Source: Polytrichum commune (lineage: Eukaryota > Streptophyta > Polytrichopsida > Polytrichales > Polytrichaceae). Taken from it: 64,000 nucleotides of DNA. The notes below the pieces were generated by a model, which did not search any database, was not told the origin of the DNA, and worked only from the letters and a program-made list of their open reading frames with translations. Shown one piece after another: positions 1 to 12,302 of this stretch. The stretch is taken from assembly GCA_950295325.1 (NCBI GenBank), contig OX485803.1, positions 55,071,554 through 55,135,553 on the forward strand. The letters run 5' to 3'. Position 1 is the stretch's first letter; every line of letters starts with the position of its first letter. The position numbers were made by a program, and so were the translations under genes.

Positions 1-65
1 TCTTACGGTTCACTCCAGTTGAGTGTATTCAGAGCGACAATGATGAATGTTGAGGATGATTGCAG

Positions 66-212
66 GCATGGCGGGAATCAACAGGGACAGCATCAACGGC
101 AGACACTCAATTTGGAGATCCAGTTCAAAAGGCTGAAGGCATGGCCTTCCGCAGGGCATGTGCTCGATTTGGACTCGGCTTATACCTTTACCACGAGGAT
201 GAGGTTTTGTAG
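66..212 (+). CDS. RAD52-like gene, upstream tandem copy, terminal exon only
   Basis: This is the last exon of a second RAD52-like (organellar DNA-binding, ODB/RAD52-2 type) gene; its earlier exons lie left of the window. It opens after a TGCAG acceptor in phase 0 and encodes 48 residues ending FRRACARFGLGLYLYHED-EVL and TAG. It matches exon 4 of the complete gene at 9766-9912. I count eight base differences between the two exons, seven of them silent and one changing Thr to Met, which suggests that both copies have been under protein-level selection. The preceding intron end (1-65) and the 3' flank (213 to about 725) also resemble 9700-9765 and 9913-10440, so whole gene ends were duplicated, not just the exon. 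Plant RAD52-like proteins bind single-stranded DNA and act in organelle genome recombination and repair. Confidence 0.85.
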   Translation, partial: AWRESTGTASTADTQFGDPVQKAEGMAFRRACARFGLGLYLYHEDEVL

Positions 213-3200
213 AATACGGCATTGTCTTGTTAATATGTAGTTATGACCCACATTTCGAAGGTCTGATGATTGCAATACGTGTTCTTGTTAGGAGAAGGCG
301 ATTGATTATTATAGGAGGCGCATTGGTTTGTGCAATAGTCACTAGTTTAGAATTGCTGGAGAGGGTGCTAAAGCCTTCTGTCAACTTGATGAGTCTCAAC
401 GTTCATGTTGGTTGAGCTGGGAGGACACATTTGCGTGCTCTTCAATGCAGCCCCTCTCTTGCTCCACATCCTGAGCTTAGTGAGGTACAGAATTAAAGAT
501 GGAAATCAAGCAGCAGCATATGTTGCCATTATCTCTGGTGATGGACGTGATGGCTTCTGAGTTGACCTCCACAAGGCAAGTGTTGATGGTAAATGAATCA
601 GGGCCTTCCGCATTCATATCTGAAGTGGCACTTTGAAGCACACGACCATGAGTGTATAAGATGTCACTGCGTGTTGTCGAGTTGCCCCATGTGAAGGGAA
701 GTTCGCTCTTGTTAACCCTGCTCATCCTCCATTGACTCCCTCAGATTTTTAGTTTGCCTTAGAAACATTGAATGTCTTGGAAGTGAACCTGTGATTTTCT
801 AGGTTTACTTTGAGCTGCACATACAAGTACTTGTTCTACGTTCCTCTTGAAATTCCTCTTCTTTAGATTGTGCTGAATTGCATGGGATTGTGCTTGAGAG
901 TGGTACATTTTCCTCCAGCATGAAGCACAAATCATGTTCAGGGACTTGGCAATGGCCTGTGTGTTTAAGATTTAAGTACATTTTTGGTACGTCAGATAAG
1001 TGTTTAACCCCTAAATGCTCAAGCCTTCACATTCCATTTTCGGGCACTTCTAGCACCAATGCTAAAAATTTCTGTTATGTAGCCGAATAGAATTTGTTTT
1101 CTTCAAGTCCAACCATACGGATGTGAACTAGACTACCATATATTCTTGTTATGAAAATTTGAAGTCGATCGGACCATATTTGCTAGGTCAGATTAACATA
1201 TGAGCAGGGAATTCATCTGGGGGGCAGCTAGAGAAAACTCTGATTTTTTTGTTGTTTCATGACAATTTTGATCATGCCACACATCTTAGAAAGTTGTCCT
1301 CTTTGTCATAATATGTTATGTGGATGAAAAATTAGCTACTCCCAAAATTTAGGTTTTCTTTAGCAAATTTAGATGAAGTCCGTCACCCTTGAAGTTGGAG
1401 GGGTCACATGAGGTCATTTAGGGAGGTTTCCCCTTTTTCATGGAGCAAGCGACCTGTGCACTAAGTTTTTTCCAAATCCATCCAGTCAAGTTGTGCACAA
1501 ACATCATGTTGTCCTAATGAAAAAACCCCACCCATATTGGGCATCATATGTGAAGATATTGGCGCTTAAATTTGGCTCCCACATTTGGGCAACACATGGA
1601 ACCACCTCCCAAAACAAGCATTGCCAACCTAACAAAAAATCCTACATGCTTTGGAGTATGAGGATTATATATGTAATTTTGGCCCACATGGTAGTGGGAA
1701 CCACCCTACACTAGTAGACACCTTTCCATCCATGTAGATTGCCACCTAATGGGTCGCAAACCCTAGTAAAATATTAGATAGCGACTTGTTTCGAATCTAT
1801 AGAGCATTTTAGGGTTAACGTGACGAGCCTACGAGTGCCATGTGTGAGCTTAGTGTGTTGAGTCTTTGAAAGCCTACGAATGAAAATTCTCATTGTTGCA
1901 TTTGAGGAGGATTTGAGGAAATTGTATCAATACTTTTCCATGCGTGCATGTGCTGCCACCCATGAGATGAAGTGTTGCATTGGTACCTTGTTACATGAAC
2001 ATCTCGACAATACAGATGTCATTCTCTTCAAACAATCACACATGCCCTCCCAACTAAAGTGAACTCTTGAATATAAAATGCCGTCTATACTTTGAACACA
2101 TAGTCCACTTTCTTTGAAAGAGGTGCCTTTTTGACATATGTTCTTGACTAAAAAGCCTTGCCATATACCACTCTAAGAATAGGTGTTCAATTGAGAAGAG
2201 TGACCACATACAACCCACATACCTTAAATCTTTGCCTAAGCTTGAGGCAAAAAATTCTAAAATAACGGGCACATTTGAGTGGACGGCAAGCTAAATGAGA
2301 CTCTTGTCATTTATTCAAATGACTTTGTATTGGAGTTCACACCTTTTGACCTCAACCAAGTCATAGTCTTGATTCACATTTGATAAGCCCTAATGTGATG
2401 AAGTTTCCATCATAGCTAGCAATAGAAAGTCATGGTAGGTCGACAAACCAAGGAACTTCCCAAACCCAGTCCATGTGCAAGTCTTGTAGCAAGTCCCCCC
2501 GGACTTGGAATTTGACTTTCTCGTGTCTTTAATGTTTCATCATGGGGCCCGAACCCATTAATTTCTTACGAGGCTCCGTTTTGCAACATCATGAGCAAAA
2601 AGAAAGGCATGTAAAGTCTGAAATTAATCTTGCCCGTTGAAAGAAATGTGAAAATGAAAAAATGTTTGTCACATGGTAAGGTAGAATAAAAATTAGCCTG
2701 TCAAAAGAAGGGTCCCCTCAACCGTTACCCATCAATCATATCCCATAACTATGGGCACACAATGTTGTGTCCTATAATGTATAAGCCACGCTTCACTTTT
2801 ATATATGATGACTTAGGAGATACGAGTCAACTTGTGCACTTGTAAGTGGCACCTAACTAAACGCAATTGAAAATAAATAAGCAATGTTGAGTTTTCAATG
2901 TGAATGTGATCACAAATGTGGGTTGAACTCTGCAAAATGTGATGATGTGTGCACGGGAGCTTGAATATTGCACAAGGAGGGAGCAACTGGTAATGATATC
3001 TAGGGTTGCAGGTTGAGGTTTTCATCGAAGTGTCTAAGAGTAGACTTGAGCTAAAATGTCATATTCTTTACAATTTTGCTTCAAAATTGACTTGGGATGA
3101 ACTCTTCTCAAAGTATTTATGCTTGATGGTTGTTCCACAACTCTAACCATAGTGTGTTTGTAAATCATAGCACATGATTTGTGGAATGTTGGTGACTTCC

Positions 3201-4881
3201 AAGGAGCTCTATTCTAATTTAGTGACTTGTTCATCTTTAATCCTTATTTATGAAAGTTATTTTGGTCATAGAGCTTGATGACTACTCTGAAGACTGAACA
3301 TTGAGAGGTGCACAAAGGTGGTGAATCATGTGGTGCCTTTTTATCATTTCTTTAAAATTGAGATTACTCGATTTTGGCAGCAAAATGTGATGATGTGTGC
3401 AAGAGAGCCATGATGTGATGTAATGTGATGAGAATGTGATTTGGTCTAATTTAGTGACTCGTTGATTTGTTAATCCCCATTTATGAAAGTGAGGAGGGTG
3501 GATCGAGACCATAGAGCTTGATGATTCCTCTCAATGTTCACACTTGAGAAGAACTCGTGCACAAAGGCGGTGAACCATGTGATGAAATTAGAGTAAGTTT
3601 GAGCAAATTATGAGTTTACATAAAATAATAATAATTTGGGTTGCCATTGCAAATTGGTATGTTGTAGGAAACCAAATGATGTGGTAAAAGGAAAGAATCA
3701 GAAAGTTCTATCACCTTGGACTTCAAGATGATGAATGTCATACTTTTCTACCTTTTATTTTGAGCCAACATGATTTGATCTTCAATTTTTTGCGAAAGAT
3801 TAAGATTTTCTCAACCCATCATTTGACAAGTAGTTTTTGATGTTGTCCGTCACATAGAAAGGCAAAAAAAAAAAAAAAAAAAATCGTAAAAAAGTCGCAT
3901 TGATTTCCTAGCCCTGATTCTTTCTTGGATGACCAAAATCGATGTTGTTTACTTTTTTGAATATTGTCAGTCTTAAAGACTATTGTGACCTTGCGTACCT
4001 ACCTATCAATCCAAGTTTCACCTACAAGTGACGTTTCCGTCCCGTGATTTGCATGGTGAAATGAATCTGACACTATATTCGTTAATTGGAGACTTTTTTA
4101 TGATTTGGAGACTAATCAAGGACTTCAAGTCTGATATTGTGTTTAGTGCATGTTTTGATTATGATATAGATACTTCTTATATTTAGAAACATATATACTC
4201 CTCATGCATGAATATGTAGAAAGTTCATTACCAATGTTCCTCACGTTCACAATATTGCATCCCAAACTATGAGTAAAGTTTCTTTTGAGACTTTCCAAAG
4301 TCTCCAATTACCGAATATAGTGATAATCAATGATCAAACAAAGATTGAATTTGCTTCCATTCTTAGTGCTCTCTTTTAAACAACCCCCATCTCATTTGGG
4401 ACCTCTTACGAACTTCTAGAGAATCAAACAACTTTCCTTGCACTACATACACGTCTTTGAATGGCAAGATTTATAGTAGGCATGTTACTAAACATATCAT
4501 TTTACATGACTTTAGAGAGTGGTCCTCCAAGAGCATCTCTTTGAGGATATTTGAGTACTTCAATTGCAAGATTCCTCACGTTCTGTTGAATCCGGAAGGT
4601 TTGATGATCCATTGACAACAAGTCGTGATCCATTTAGAAAAGAGAGCACAAAAGAGTCTCTTAAGAATGTTATGTACATAGAGGTTCATTAAACGAGGGA
4701 CTTCCCTAGCTCGAAATCCCCTTGCACATGAACGGTGGGAAAACAAGGACCCAAAACACACCCTGATGGAAAAGGACTTCTCCAGCGTAAGTGCCCTTGA
4801 ATTCATTATTATTTCGTCGTCAATATCTAGGCTCCTGTTTCTGAATGCATGTAAGCTACTGCATGGGGGGGATCTAACTTA
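213..4881. other. Intergenic region, 3' flank of RAD52 copy then unassigned DNA
   Basis: 213 to about 725 is the duplicated 3' flank shared with the downstream RAD52-like gene. From there to 4881 I see no convincing exon. Around 2930-3600 is an irregular tandem duplication: the tract GCAAAATGTGATGATGTGTG recurs near 2935 and 3381, and the stretch 3213-3333 recurs at 3441-3577. A run of about 19 A lies near 3866-3884. Sequence near 2100-2230 resembles 45700-45790. Confidence 0.6.
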
Positions 4882-5418
4882 GGGCCGCTTTACACCTAGA
4901 GGCCGGGCCAATTCCCCTTGAGGCCGATTGCATGAAATTTCAGCCCCTTTTGGGTTGGAGGCCGCCCTCAACTACAAATTATGATAAGATTATAATGGGA
5001 GGCAATTTTCCCATATGTAAAGGCCTTAGGGCCAAGAAGCTAGGCTGATTCAATAAATCTAGCATAATCCAACGGATCTAGCATAATTCAACGGATCTAG
5101 CATAATTTAGCATAGAGTTGTTCATGTTTCCATATAATCCAATGGATATGGTGTGTTGAAAAAATCATATTTTATTAAGAAAGTTTTTTTTTTAATTGAA
5201 ATTTGACATTGGCCCTCCATTTTGGGTGCACCCAATTCAACGAGCTTGAGCCGTGTCAGACCATGCATTTTTCGATTAAAAAATTCATACCACCAAATCG
5301 GCCCGGCTTCTAGGTGTAAAGGGGTTGGGACCGATTTCAACCTTTTGACCAATCACAAGTGAGGATTTCAAGCCTCTTACACAACGAATTGGCCCGGCCT
5401 CTAGGTGTAAAGCGGCCC
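4882..5418. mobile_element. PIF/Harbinger-type MITE with perfect long TIRs
   Basis: A 537-bp non-autonomous element. Bases 4882-4914 and 5386-5418 are perfect 33-base inverted repeats beginning GGGCCGCTTTACACCTAGAG. It is flanked by TTA on both sides (4879-4881 and 5419-5421), the 3-bp target duplication typical of PIF/Harbinger elements. An imperfect subterminal copy of the TIR lies near 5298-5320. A 20-bp unit starting ATCTAGCATAAT is repeated three times at about 5056-5115. There is no transposase ORF. The perfect TIRs suggest recent insertion. Confidence 0.9.
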
Positions 5419-5421
5419 TTA

Positions 5422-6537
5422 GTGGGCACAAGATTCAACCCGCACGAGCCTACTGCTTTCCGGGAAAAAAAAAAAAAAAAAACCACTTGTAACCCCACTG
5501 TTCTGAATTACAATCTCCCAAATGTTGTTAGCATGTTTATTTAACTGTTCACTAGGATCATGTAATGCTGACATAGATGAGATCTACAATTTTTAGGCGA
5601 ACAAAGTTGAAACTTATGCGGTGGCGGCTTGTGATTGATCACTTTCATAAGAGTTTTGACGATTGTGATAGTCAAGGAAAACCATCGAGATGAACGGTTA
5701 TGGATTAACCTAACGATCGACTATGTGTAACCCTAGAATTTATGCTTCGACGTTTGTAGCAATCTCCATATTCATGATTTATAAAAAAAAAATTGCATTC
5801 TTTTTAGAATTTGTTTCTTTTCGCAAGAAAAAAATTTCCCCGTTATTAATCCTCCTAAATAGATGCAATCTCTCTTATATTATCGGTTATAAGGTAGATG
5901 GGTCTTAAGTGGCTACTTTTCTTCATCGGACCCCTAGATTTGATTGGTGTGTGGATTCCGTGAGGATCAAAGAGCAAACATCATATAGACACATGTTCAA
6001 AAGAGATTGGACTACGTCTTCGAATTTTGATAACCACTCTACACTCAATAATGAACACAATTGGGAGAACTTATGTCTCCAGTTAAGAAATCAACAAACA
6101 TGCACTTCTGATAACCATAGCTAAATCAGAAGAAGTCTGATTTTTGCAAATGTTTCATTGTACATTTGCTAATGCAACGGGAGTTTGGAGAACACGAAAA
6201 AAGAACCACACATGCAACACCCACATACCTTAGATGCCTCAACCTCATTCAACAAAACGCCTCCTATGATCCTATGATCCCCCCCTCCCTTTCTTACTTA
6301 TTAGTCTTCACTCCCCTCCACCTTCTTCTCTCCCACCCAAAGGTAAGGGGTACCAATTTTGGGGGTACAAGCAATTACAACAATCACAACTCCGAAACTG
6401 AAAAAACCCAACCCAACCCAGAGTCGAACAAGTCGAAGTCGAAGCAAGGATTGAGAGAAGTCAGCTGAACGATCCCCGAAGTTGTCTTCATTTTTGCGGA
6501 AGAGGTCGAGTGAGATCGAGGCGGCGCCATTGATGTA
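5422..6537. other. Intergenic region and probable leader of the RAD52-like gene
   Basis: It contains an A17 tract near 5466-5482. About 5885-6090 is one copy (antisense) of a dispersed repeat of about 210 bp also present at 45170-45375 and 50370-50575. The last 200-300 bases, rich in CT and CA, are likely the promoter and 5' UTR of the gene starting at 6538. I see no clear TATA box. Confidence 0.5.
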
Positions 6538-9500
6538 ATGGAAGCTGTGTTGATGTCCACGACCAATTGCGCATCATCATCTTCTGCCATGGCTATGGCG
6601 TCGCCGTTCCTTGGCACTCGCTTCGTGTTGACACACAGGACGTTGGCAGTGAGGACAGGAGTAGCAGCGACCAAAGTAAGCAGGAGATTGCTGCGAGTCT
6701 CCGCCACCGATAGCTCCAAGGCGGTGCCGTATGCGAGCTACGCGGTGCCTCTGGAGGCTAGCAACTCCTTCATCACGCGGCCGTTGGCGGAGATTCTGCG
6801 TGACATGAACAAACGGGTTCCTGACAAGGTTTTGAAGACGCGGACGGACGAAGGGGTGACTCTCAAATACATTCCCTGGTAAGTTGTACGTGTGCATACA
6901 TGTGGTATGGTATGGTATGGGATAACCTCGTTTGAATCTGCCCTCTCGAGCTTCGGGTTAGGCTGAGGTCATTAGGGTAGATTGTTTCGGTTTGTTTTTG
7001 GCGCCCATTTTTGAGTGGAGATGGAGAAAATGGAGAAATTGGAGAAGGGCATCACATCATCATCACAATCATCCTGTGTGCATTGCTCAATTAGCAAATG
7101 GCTTAAGTGAGGATGTTGCATCAAGGGAACTAGGAGTGCACTGGAACTAGGGTATTTCAAGGATTGCAGTATGCGATTCTGGGGTTGGGGTTATTGCAGA
7201 ACATCGATGGGAGATGTGAAGGGGAATGAGATATAGGGGGGATATAGATGTATGTTGGATCCTTAATTCATTAACATTAGTACCCCTCCTCTTCCATGCC
7301 CGGAACGGTTTAGCAGAATGAAGACTATAAAACAACAAAACAAGGGATTTTCGTGATGACAAAAATGAAGTATTCCCTGCCCACAGGGCTTAAGTGGAAA
7401 CTTGCCAAGGTGAAGTCCTCTTGAAGGAGGTTGCACTCTCTCTCTCTCTCACTCTCTTATACGCTTACACTCAACCGCCTTCAATTTCTCAAGCATCTAA
7501 GTGTTGCGGTGACTAACTTATTTGGGAGTCATATTGCCTACTTGGTATGGGCAACTATCCACACGTTGGTTCAAGCTCACCTGCAAGTGGGGCTTCCTCC
7601 ATGTGGTTCACATGGTTAACCCTAAACACTTGGGCCCCATTTGAGCCTCTCATATATTCAGTATTGTGGAATTGTAAAACGTGATAATACATTGTAATAG
7701 TGACTTTTTGGTGGATAGTGGTAGCTTGTTGTCTTGGAAGGTCACACTTGTTGACATCCACACAAAGAGACTTGGAAAGAATATGATGAAAATTTCACAT
7801 CATCCTTCATAAAGAGAGATTACACAGTTGGTATGAACATGCGAATAGCGTTAGGGATTAACTAACTGACGACCAATAGGAGATTGTTCCTTCCTCCTCT
7901 TATAGTGGCCCTGGGAAAAAAAAACGTCTCACACGGGGACCCCTGAATTGGTCATTCCGTTCTTGGACGTTGTCCGGCCAGCTTCATGAAGAGGCTGGAT
8001 AAGGGCATGTCTATCAGCAAATGCAAAAACAGAGGATGGTTTAAGTGCTATGGAGCAATTTCTTGCAAGGTTATAAGTTTGTGAAGTCCACAGATAGGCT
8101 TGAATTGGGCTGTTGTCATTCTCCATTGATGCCTCTTGTCTTCAAGATATGGTCAGTGCGCAATCTTCTTAGGGCTTCTAACCCCTTAGCTTCGGATTTC
8201 TTAGTGGCAACCTTTTTTGGTAAGAAGGGATCGCATCTGCACACAGCTGTCAAATGGTTATTGCAGTTCTTACTAATCACCTGACAAGGACAACCTAAAA
8301 GCCAAGAGGATTCTAAGGCGTCCTCCACTAGGGGCAAGAGCATGTTTCACATCAATGAGCTACTAGGGTGGAACCTAATTTGTGTATAGGGCTCTTTTCT
8401 TGTCTAGTTTCTTATGCAATGTTTGTCCAGAGATTTACTTCATGACCATCATTGGGCACCTTCTGGATGGATTCTTCAACGTGTAGATTGTGAGTGAAAC
8501 TTGAGGAGGTTAACAAACACTATAGCAGTTTGAAACCTGCATATCTTCATTTACTGCAATGTTATTTGGCATCAATCAGCTGCTGAGGTGGAAATTTATT
8601 GTGTAAATCCTTTCTTGTCTAGTTTCTTGTGCCATGAATGTCTAGGGATCTACTTCATGACCGTCATTGTGCACCTTTCCGATAAATTTTTGAATCTGTA
8701 CAGTGTAAGTGAAACTGGAGGAGGTCAACACAAATGGAAGCAATTTGAAACCTTCATATCTTCATTAACTGCACTCATCGTCTATCGTTTGATGAATCCT
8801 ATGTATTTGTTTTAGATCTTCATGCACGTATCTGGTCATTTCAGATGAACACACTTGCCTGGGTTTTTAATACATTTGACCTCTGGTCATTCTGCAGGTA
8901 TCATGCGAACAGAATGCTAAGCTTCTATGCACCAGGTTTGTTGCAGTTTCTCCTCTGTTCTCATGAGAGTTATTTTTTAATTCAACTGGACTTTTGGTTG
9001 GGAGTTGGTTGTTTTGCATACAACACTTTTCATTTGTGGTAAGGTTTTGGTGCATGCTTGGAGTCGGTGCATGAGTTTGAATGAAGAACATTCTATATCA
9101 CTTCATTGAGGTCCAAACTCATTGTGGCCCTCAATGAACTGATATAGAGTGTTCTTCGTTCAAACCTCCACACCAACTCCAAGCATGCACCGAAAACTTA
9201 CCACAAATGAAAAGTGTTGTATGCACAACAACCAACTCCCAACTAAAAGTCCGGTTGAATCATAGGATAACTCTATTGTTCCACAGAAATTCACCTTTTT
9301 CTGGGAGATTTTCAAACTGGTCATTGAAGAACTGCAGTAATTTCAATCTGTAGAACATCTCTTGGTACTACTGTACACGCACAACAATGTTTCTGACTGG
9401 ACTTGACACAGTTTCCCTACAATTATGATTTGGTTGTTGCAGGTTGGAGTGGGGAGGTTCGTAGCATTGTGTTTTCTGCTGACAGCTCCACAGTTTCTGT

Positions 9501-9912
9501 GGTTTATCGTGTGACCATAAAAGGCTCTGATGGAGAGGTAGTGGGGGCTCATCATCATTTTCTCCTTTTCATTGCTTTGAAGGATTCAGTGTTTGTATAC
9601 TTGCCTTGACAGTTGGAAGCTGTTTGAAGCCCGATGCTTGTGTACATTTGGTGCCATTTTTAGTATTCTCAATTGGTTCTACTGTGTGAGAGGCTTACAG
9701 TTTCCTTTAGTTGAGTCGATTCAGATGTATAATGCGGCAATGACGAGTGTTGATGATGTTTGCAGGCATGGCGGGAATCAACAGGGACAGCATCAATGGC
9801 AGACACTCAATTTGGAGATCCAGTGCAAAAGGCTGAAGGCATGGCCTTCCGCAGGGCTTGCGCTCGATTTGGACTTGGCTTGTACCTTTACCACGAGGAT
9901 GAGGTCCTGTAG
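6538..9912 (+). CDS. RAD52-2: RAD52-like protein, plastid type (RAD52-2/ODB family), 4 exons
   Basis: Exons are 6538-6878, 8898-8935, 9443-9537 and 9766-9912, giving 206 residues. All three introns are GT-AG: GTAAGT donor and TGCAG acceptor for intron 1, splitting the Trp114 codon TG|G; intron 2 splits a Gly codon; intron 3 is phase 0. Residues 1-56 are rich in Ser, Ala and Thr with a VSRRLLRVSA segment, as expected for a plastid transit peptide. The mature part contains RPLAEILRDMNKRVP (81-95), WYHANRMLSFYAPGWSGEV, then VVYRVTIKGSDGE and FRRACARFGLGLYLYHED, all recognisable from plant RAD52-2/ODB proteins. The family binds single-stranded DNA, promotes strand annealing and helps maintain organelle genomes. 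Intron 1 (2019 bp) contains a tandem duplication and a CT microsatellite; intron 2 contains a foldback MITE. Mitochondrial targeting (RAD52-1 type) is the alternative. Confidence 0.92.
8347..8785. repeat. Tandem duplication inside RAD52-like intron 1
   Basis: About 8347-8563 and 8569-8785 are two diverged direct copies (roughly 220-bp period). Each contains TCTTGTCTAGTTTCTT, then TTCATGACCRTCATTG, GTGAGTGAAACT or GTAAGTGAAACT, and CATATCTTCATT. It is non-coding. A CT microsatellite sits earlier in the same intron at about 7436-7458. Confidence 0.75.
8981..9259. mobile_element. Foldback MITE in RAD52-like intron 2
   Basis: A 279-bp element that is almost entirely one inverted repeat. The left arm begins TTCAACTGGACTTTTGGTTG and pairs nearly base for base with the right arm, ending at 9259, around a short loop near 9120. 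The predicted stem is about 130 bp. A diverged sister element is at 41622-41945. No target-site duplication is clear. If transcribed with the host gene it would form a long hairpin RNA. Confidence 0.8.
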
Positions 9913-11419
9913 ATGTGTTTTCTCTATCAATATGCAGTTCTCACCAACATTTTGAAGGTGGGATAAATCTACCCATACATGTTCTCAATCTATGGAGGCT
10001 CATTGATATGTGTAACACGCAGTGATTTACAGTCTCTAGAGAGGGTTTACAAACCTTCTGTCAATGATCTTAATGTATATGAGTAGGGCACATGGTTTAG
10101 GTGCAATCTGATGCAGTTCTTCTTTTGGTCTACATCCTGAGCCTTTCGGTATAGGTCTAAGATGTAAAGCAATCAACAGCACATGTGGCTGTTCTCTCAG
10201 GACGCGAGTTAGTCCTTCTAAGAAGGATTTTTATGAGTTTATGTCAGAACTGCCTCTTGGTTCACCAGGCTTTCCAAGATAATTGTTGGTGCTAATGAAT
10301 CAGGGACTTATTTCATTCATATCCAAGTGACCATACATCCAAGCACACCACAGTAAGTGATGGAAGTGACCTGAAATTTTCCTACTACTAAAAATCTGGT
10401 ATGATGTGGAGTGGTTACTCCATGTGAAGGGAGAGGCACACTTGTTACCCCTTGCCATCCTTCTTTATGACGTCCTCCCAGATTCTGAATGCACCTTTGG
10501 AACATGAATTACCCTTGAAACATACCTGTGCTTTTAATGGCTACATAGGCTTTATGAAGCGGGACCAACAAATTTTGTCATTCTTCTCTTCTGAAAATGT
10601 CGTCTTGAAAGCCTCTTGTTTCATAAATAGGTACCACATCAAATGTTTGCTTAACCTCCCAAGGCAAGATGTTAGGCAAACCTGTGTTTGAAACTAGGTA
10701 GGAGTCTCTCATGGTATGTGTGTGTGCTGTGTCTAAACTCTCTGCTGATAAATTTGGTGTAAAGCATTCCGAGCTTGAGTGAACCTGGAAAGTTTCTCAA
10801 TCGGTCTAGTTGCAGACCACAATTTCTTGGTCTTGTGTGTTGAAGGCCGAATCTATTGTCCTTCTGGGGGCTTCAAGGTGAGAACTATCTCAGGCAAATC
10901 TCTTCATACCTAATATACTGCTGCTTGTAGGAGTGACCAGTAAGCAGGTGCCGGGGTAAACTCTGATTTCTGAAATTGCGGAATGTAGAAACTTCTTGAC
11001 ACACTCAAGGCTCTTTGTGAAGATAAAAGAATAGCGTGGGAGGATATTTAACAATTTGGAGACTTTACCATAACACAAATTTTCAATAGCAAATCAATGC
11101 AAACCAGTAGTGCTGTCCATTCCATCTCATTTGTTCCTGAGAATACTTACAACCTAAGGTATGCAAGCCTTATGTGGTCTTTCTTCTTAATTGCACACCT
11201 TCAGGTATTTGAGAGGTAAGGTAGACATGCGTAAATTAAGCACAACAATAATTTTTGTAGGGGCAGAAATCTGAGATCCAAGTTGCAAATTGAAAGCATA
11301 GGTGATGACCTTCTTTTCAGATTGGCCTAAGATAATTGATCCCCTAAAAAACCCAAAAAATGGCACAGAGTCTATAATTGAAGAATTTAAGCACTGAAGC
11401 TTCTCTCACTTCTGGCACT
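9913..11419. other. 3' flank of RAD52-like gene and intergenic DNA
   Basis: 9913 to about 10440 is homologous to 213-725, so the 3' UTR and flank belong to the tandem duplication. From 10440 to 11419 I see no gene or repeat I can name. Confidence 0.55.
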
Positions 11420-11565
11420 CGCTTCTCTGGCTTCGATTATAAGCATCCAGTACCATGCAAGCTGTTGAAGTGAATTATCTGGAAACTATGGCGAGCATGA
11501 TTGGCATGCTTATGAATATCAGGTCTCTAGTGATCCTTCACTGCAACTCTAGGTGTACAAAGACA
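11420..11565 (-). pseudogene. Truncated 3' end of an HS1-like gene
   Basis: On the minus strand this segment carries a short reading frame ending TPRVAVKDH-stop, which lines up with the C-terminus NPTVVLKGH-stop of the HS1-like gene at 46484-48588. Its downstream part (for example the plus-strand tract TCTGGCTTCGATTATAAGCA) resembles that gene's 3' UTR at about 46345-46390. The rest of exon 2 and exon 1 are not recognisable here, so this looks like a fragment left by an old duplication. The match is by eye and moderately diverged. Confidence 0.45.
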
Positions 11566-12302
11566 TAAAACAACCAACTGCATGAAAGAACCTGTGAAAG
11601 AACTGAATCTCATAATCATTGTAATATATTATCCTAGTTTACAAGAGTGACTCGCCCACTGGGAGTTTCAAAGAGCTTTGATCCATGACAGACTCCATAA
11701 AATCGGTAGTATATGGCGTACAAATCTACGAATTTCAGTGAATGCATATTTTTCCTACAACCACTGAAAGGATGTGATTTCAAAATTCGAATTCCATGCC
11801 ATACATATGTGGCCTTTGCACTCTGGAATAGTGTGCCCACAGTTAATGCTCTGCTTCTAGGAAGTAGGAACACTTGGACAGTTGAATGATTTCACTTGTG
11901 GAATGGTCTTGCACATGGTTACATACCACTGGTGTCTTTCACTCAAGTATACTAACAATGTGCCTGAAACTCGTATAACTTTATTATAACTCAATAACCA
12001 AAATGAAAGTGATGCACCGAATCCAGGGATGTGGCCAAGGAGAGCTCAAAAGGATTCCTCAACCTACCTCCATGATCGCCGCTTATTCTACTAAACACAT
12101 ATGCAAGAGAAACTATAGATGGAAAGCTTGAGAGTGGTCTTCCTTTAGCAAGTAGTCATTGAGAAGGTAGCACCGTCTCCTAGGTTTTCCTTATTTAACA
12201 CACAGATTGCATGGCTACTCCTTGATGTATCATGAGATTTTATCCACATGTATACACCTGAAACTTCAAAGCTGTGAACTCATTTGACTGACAAACCTCA
12301 CT
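11566..12302. other. Intergenic region downstream of the BURP gene
   Basis: I see no recognisable gene or repeat. The part adjoining 12303 is presumably the BURP gene's 3' UTR. Confidence 0.5.
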
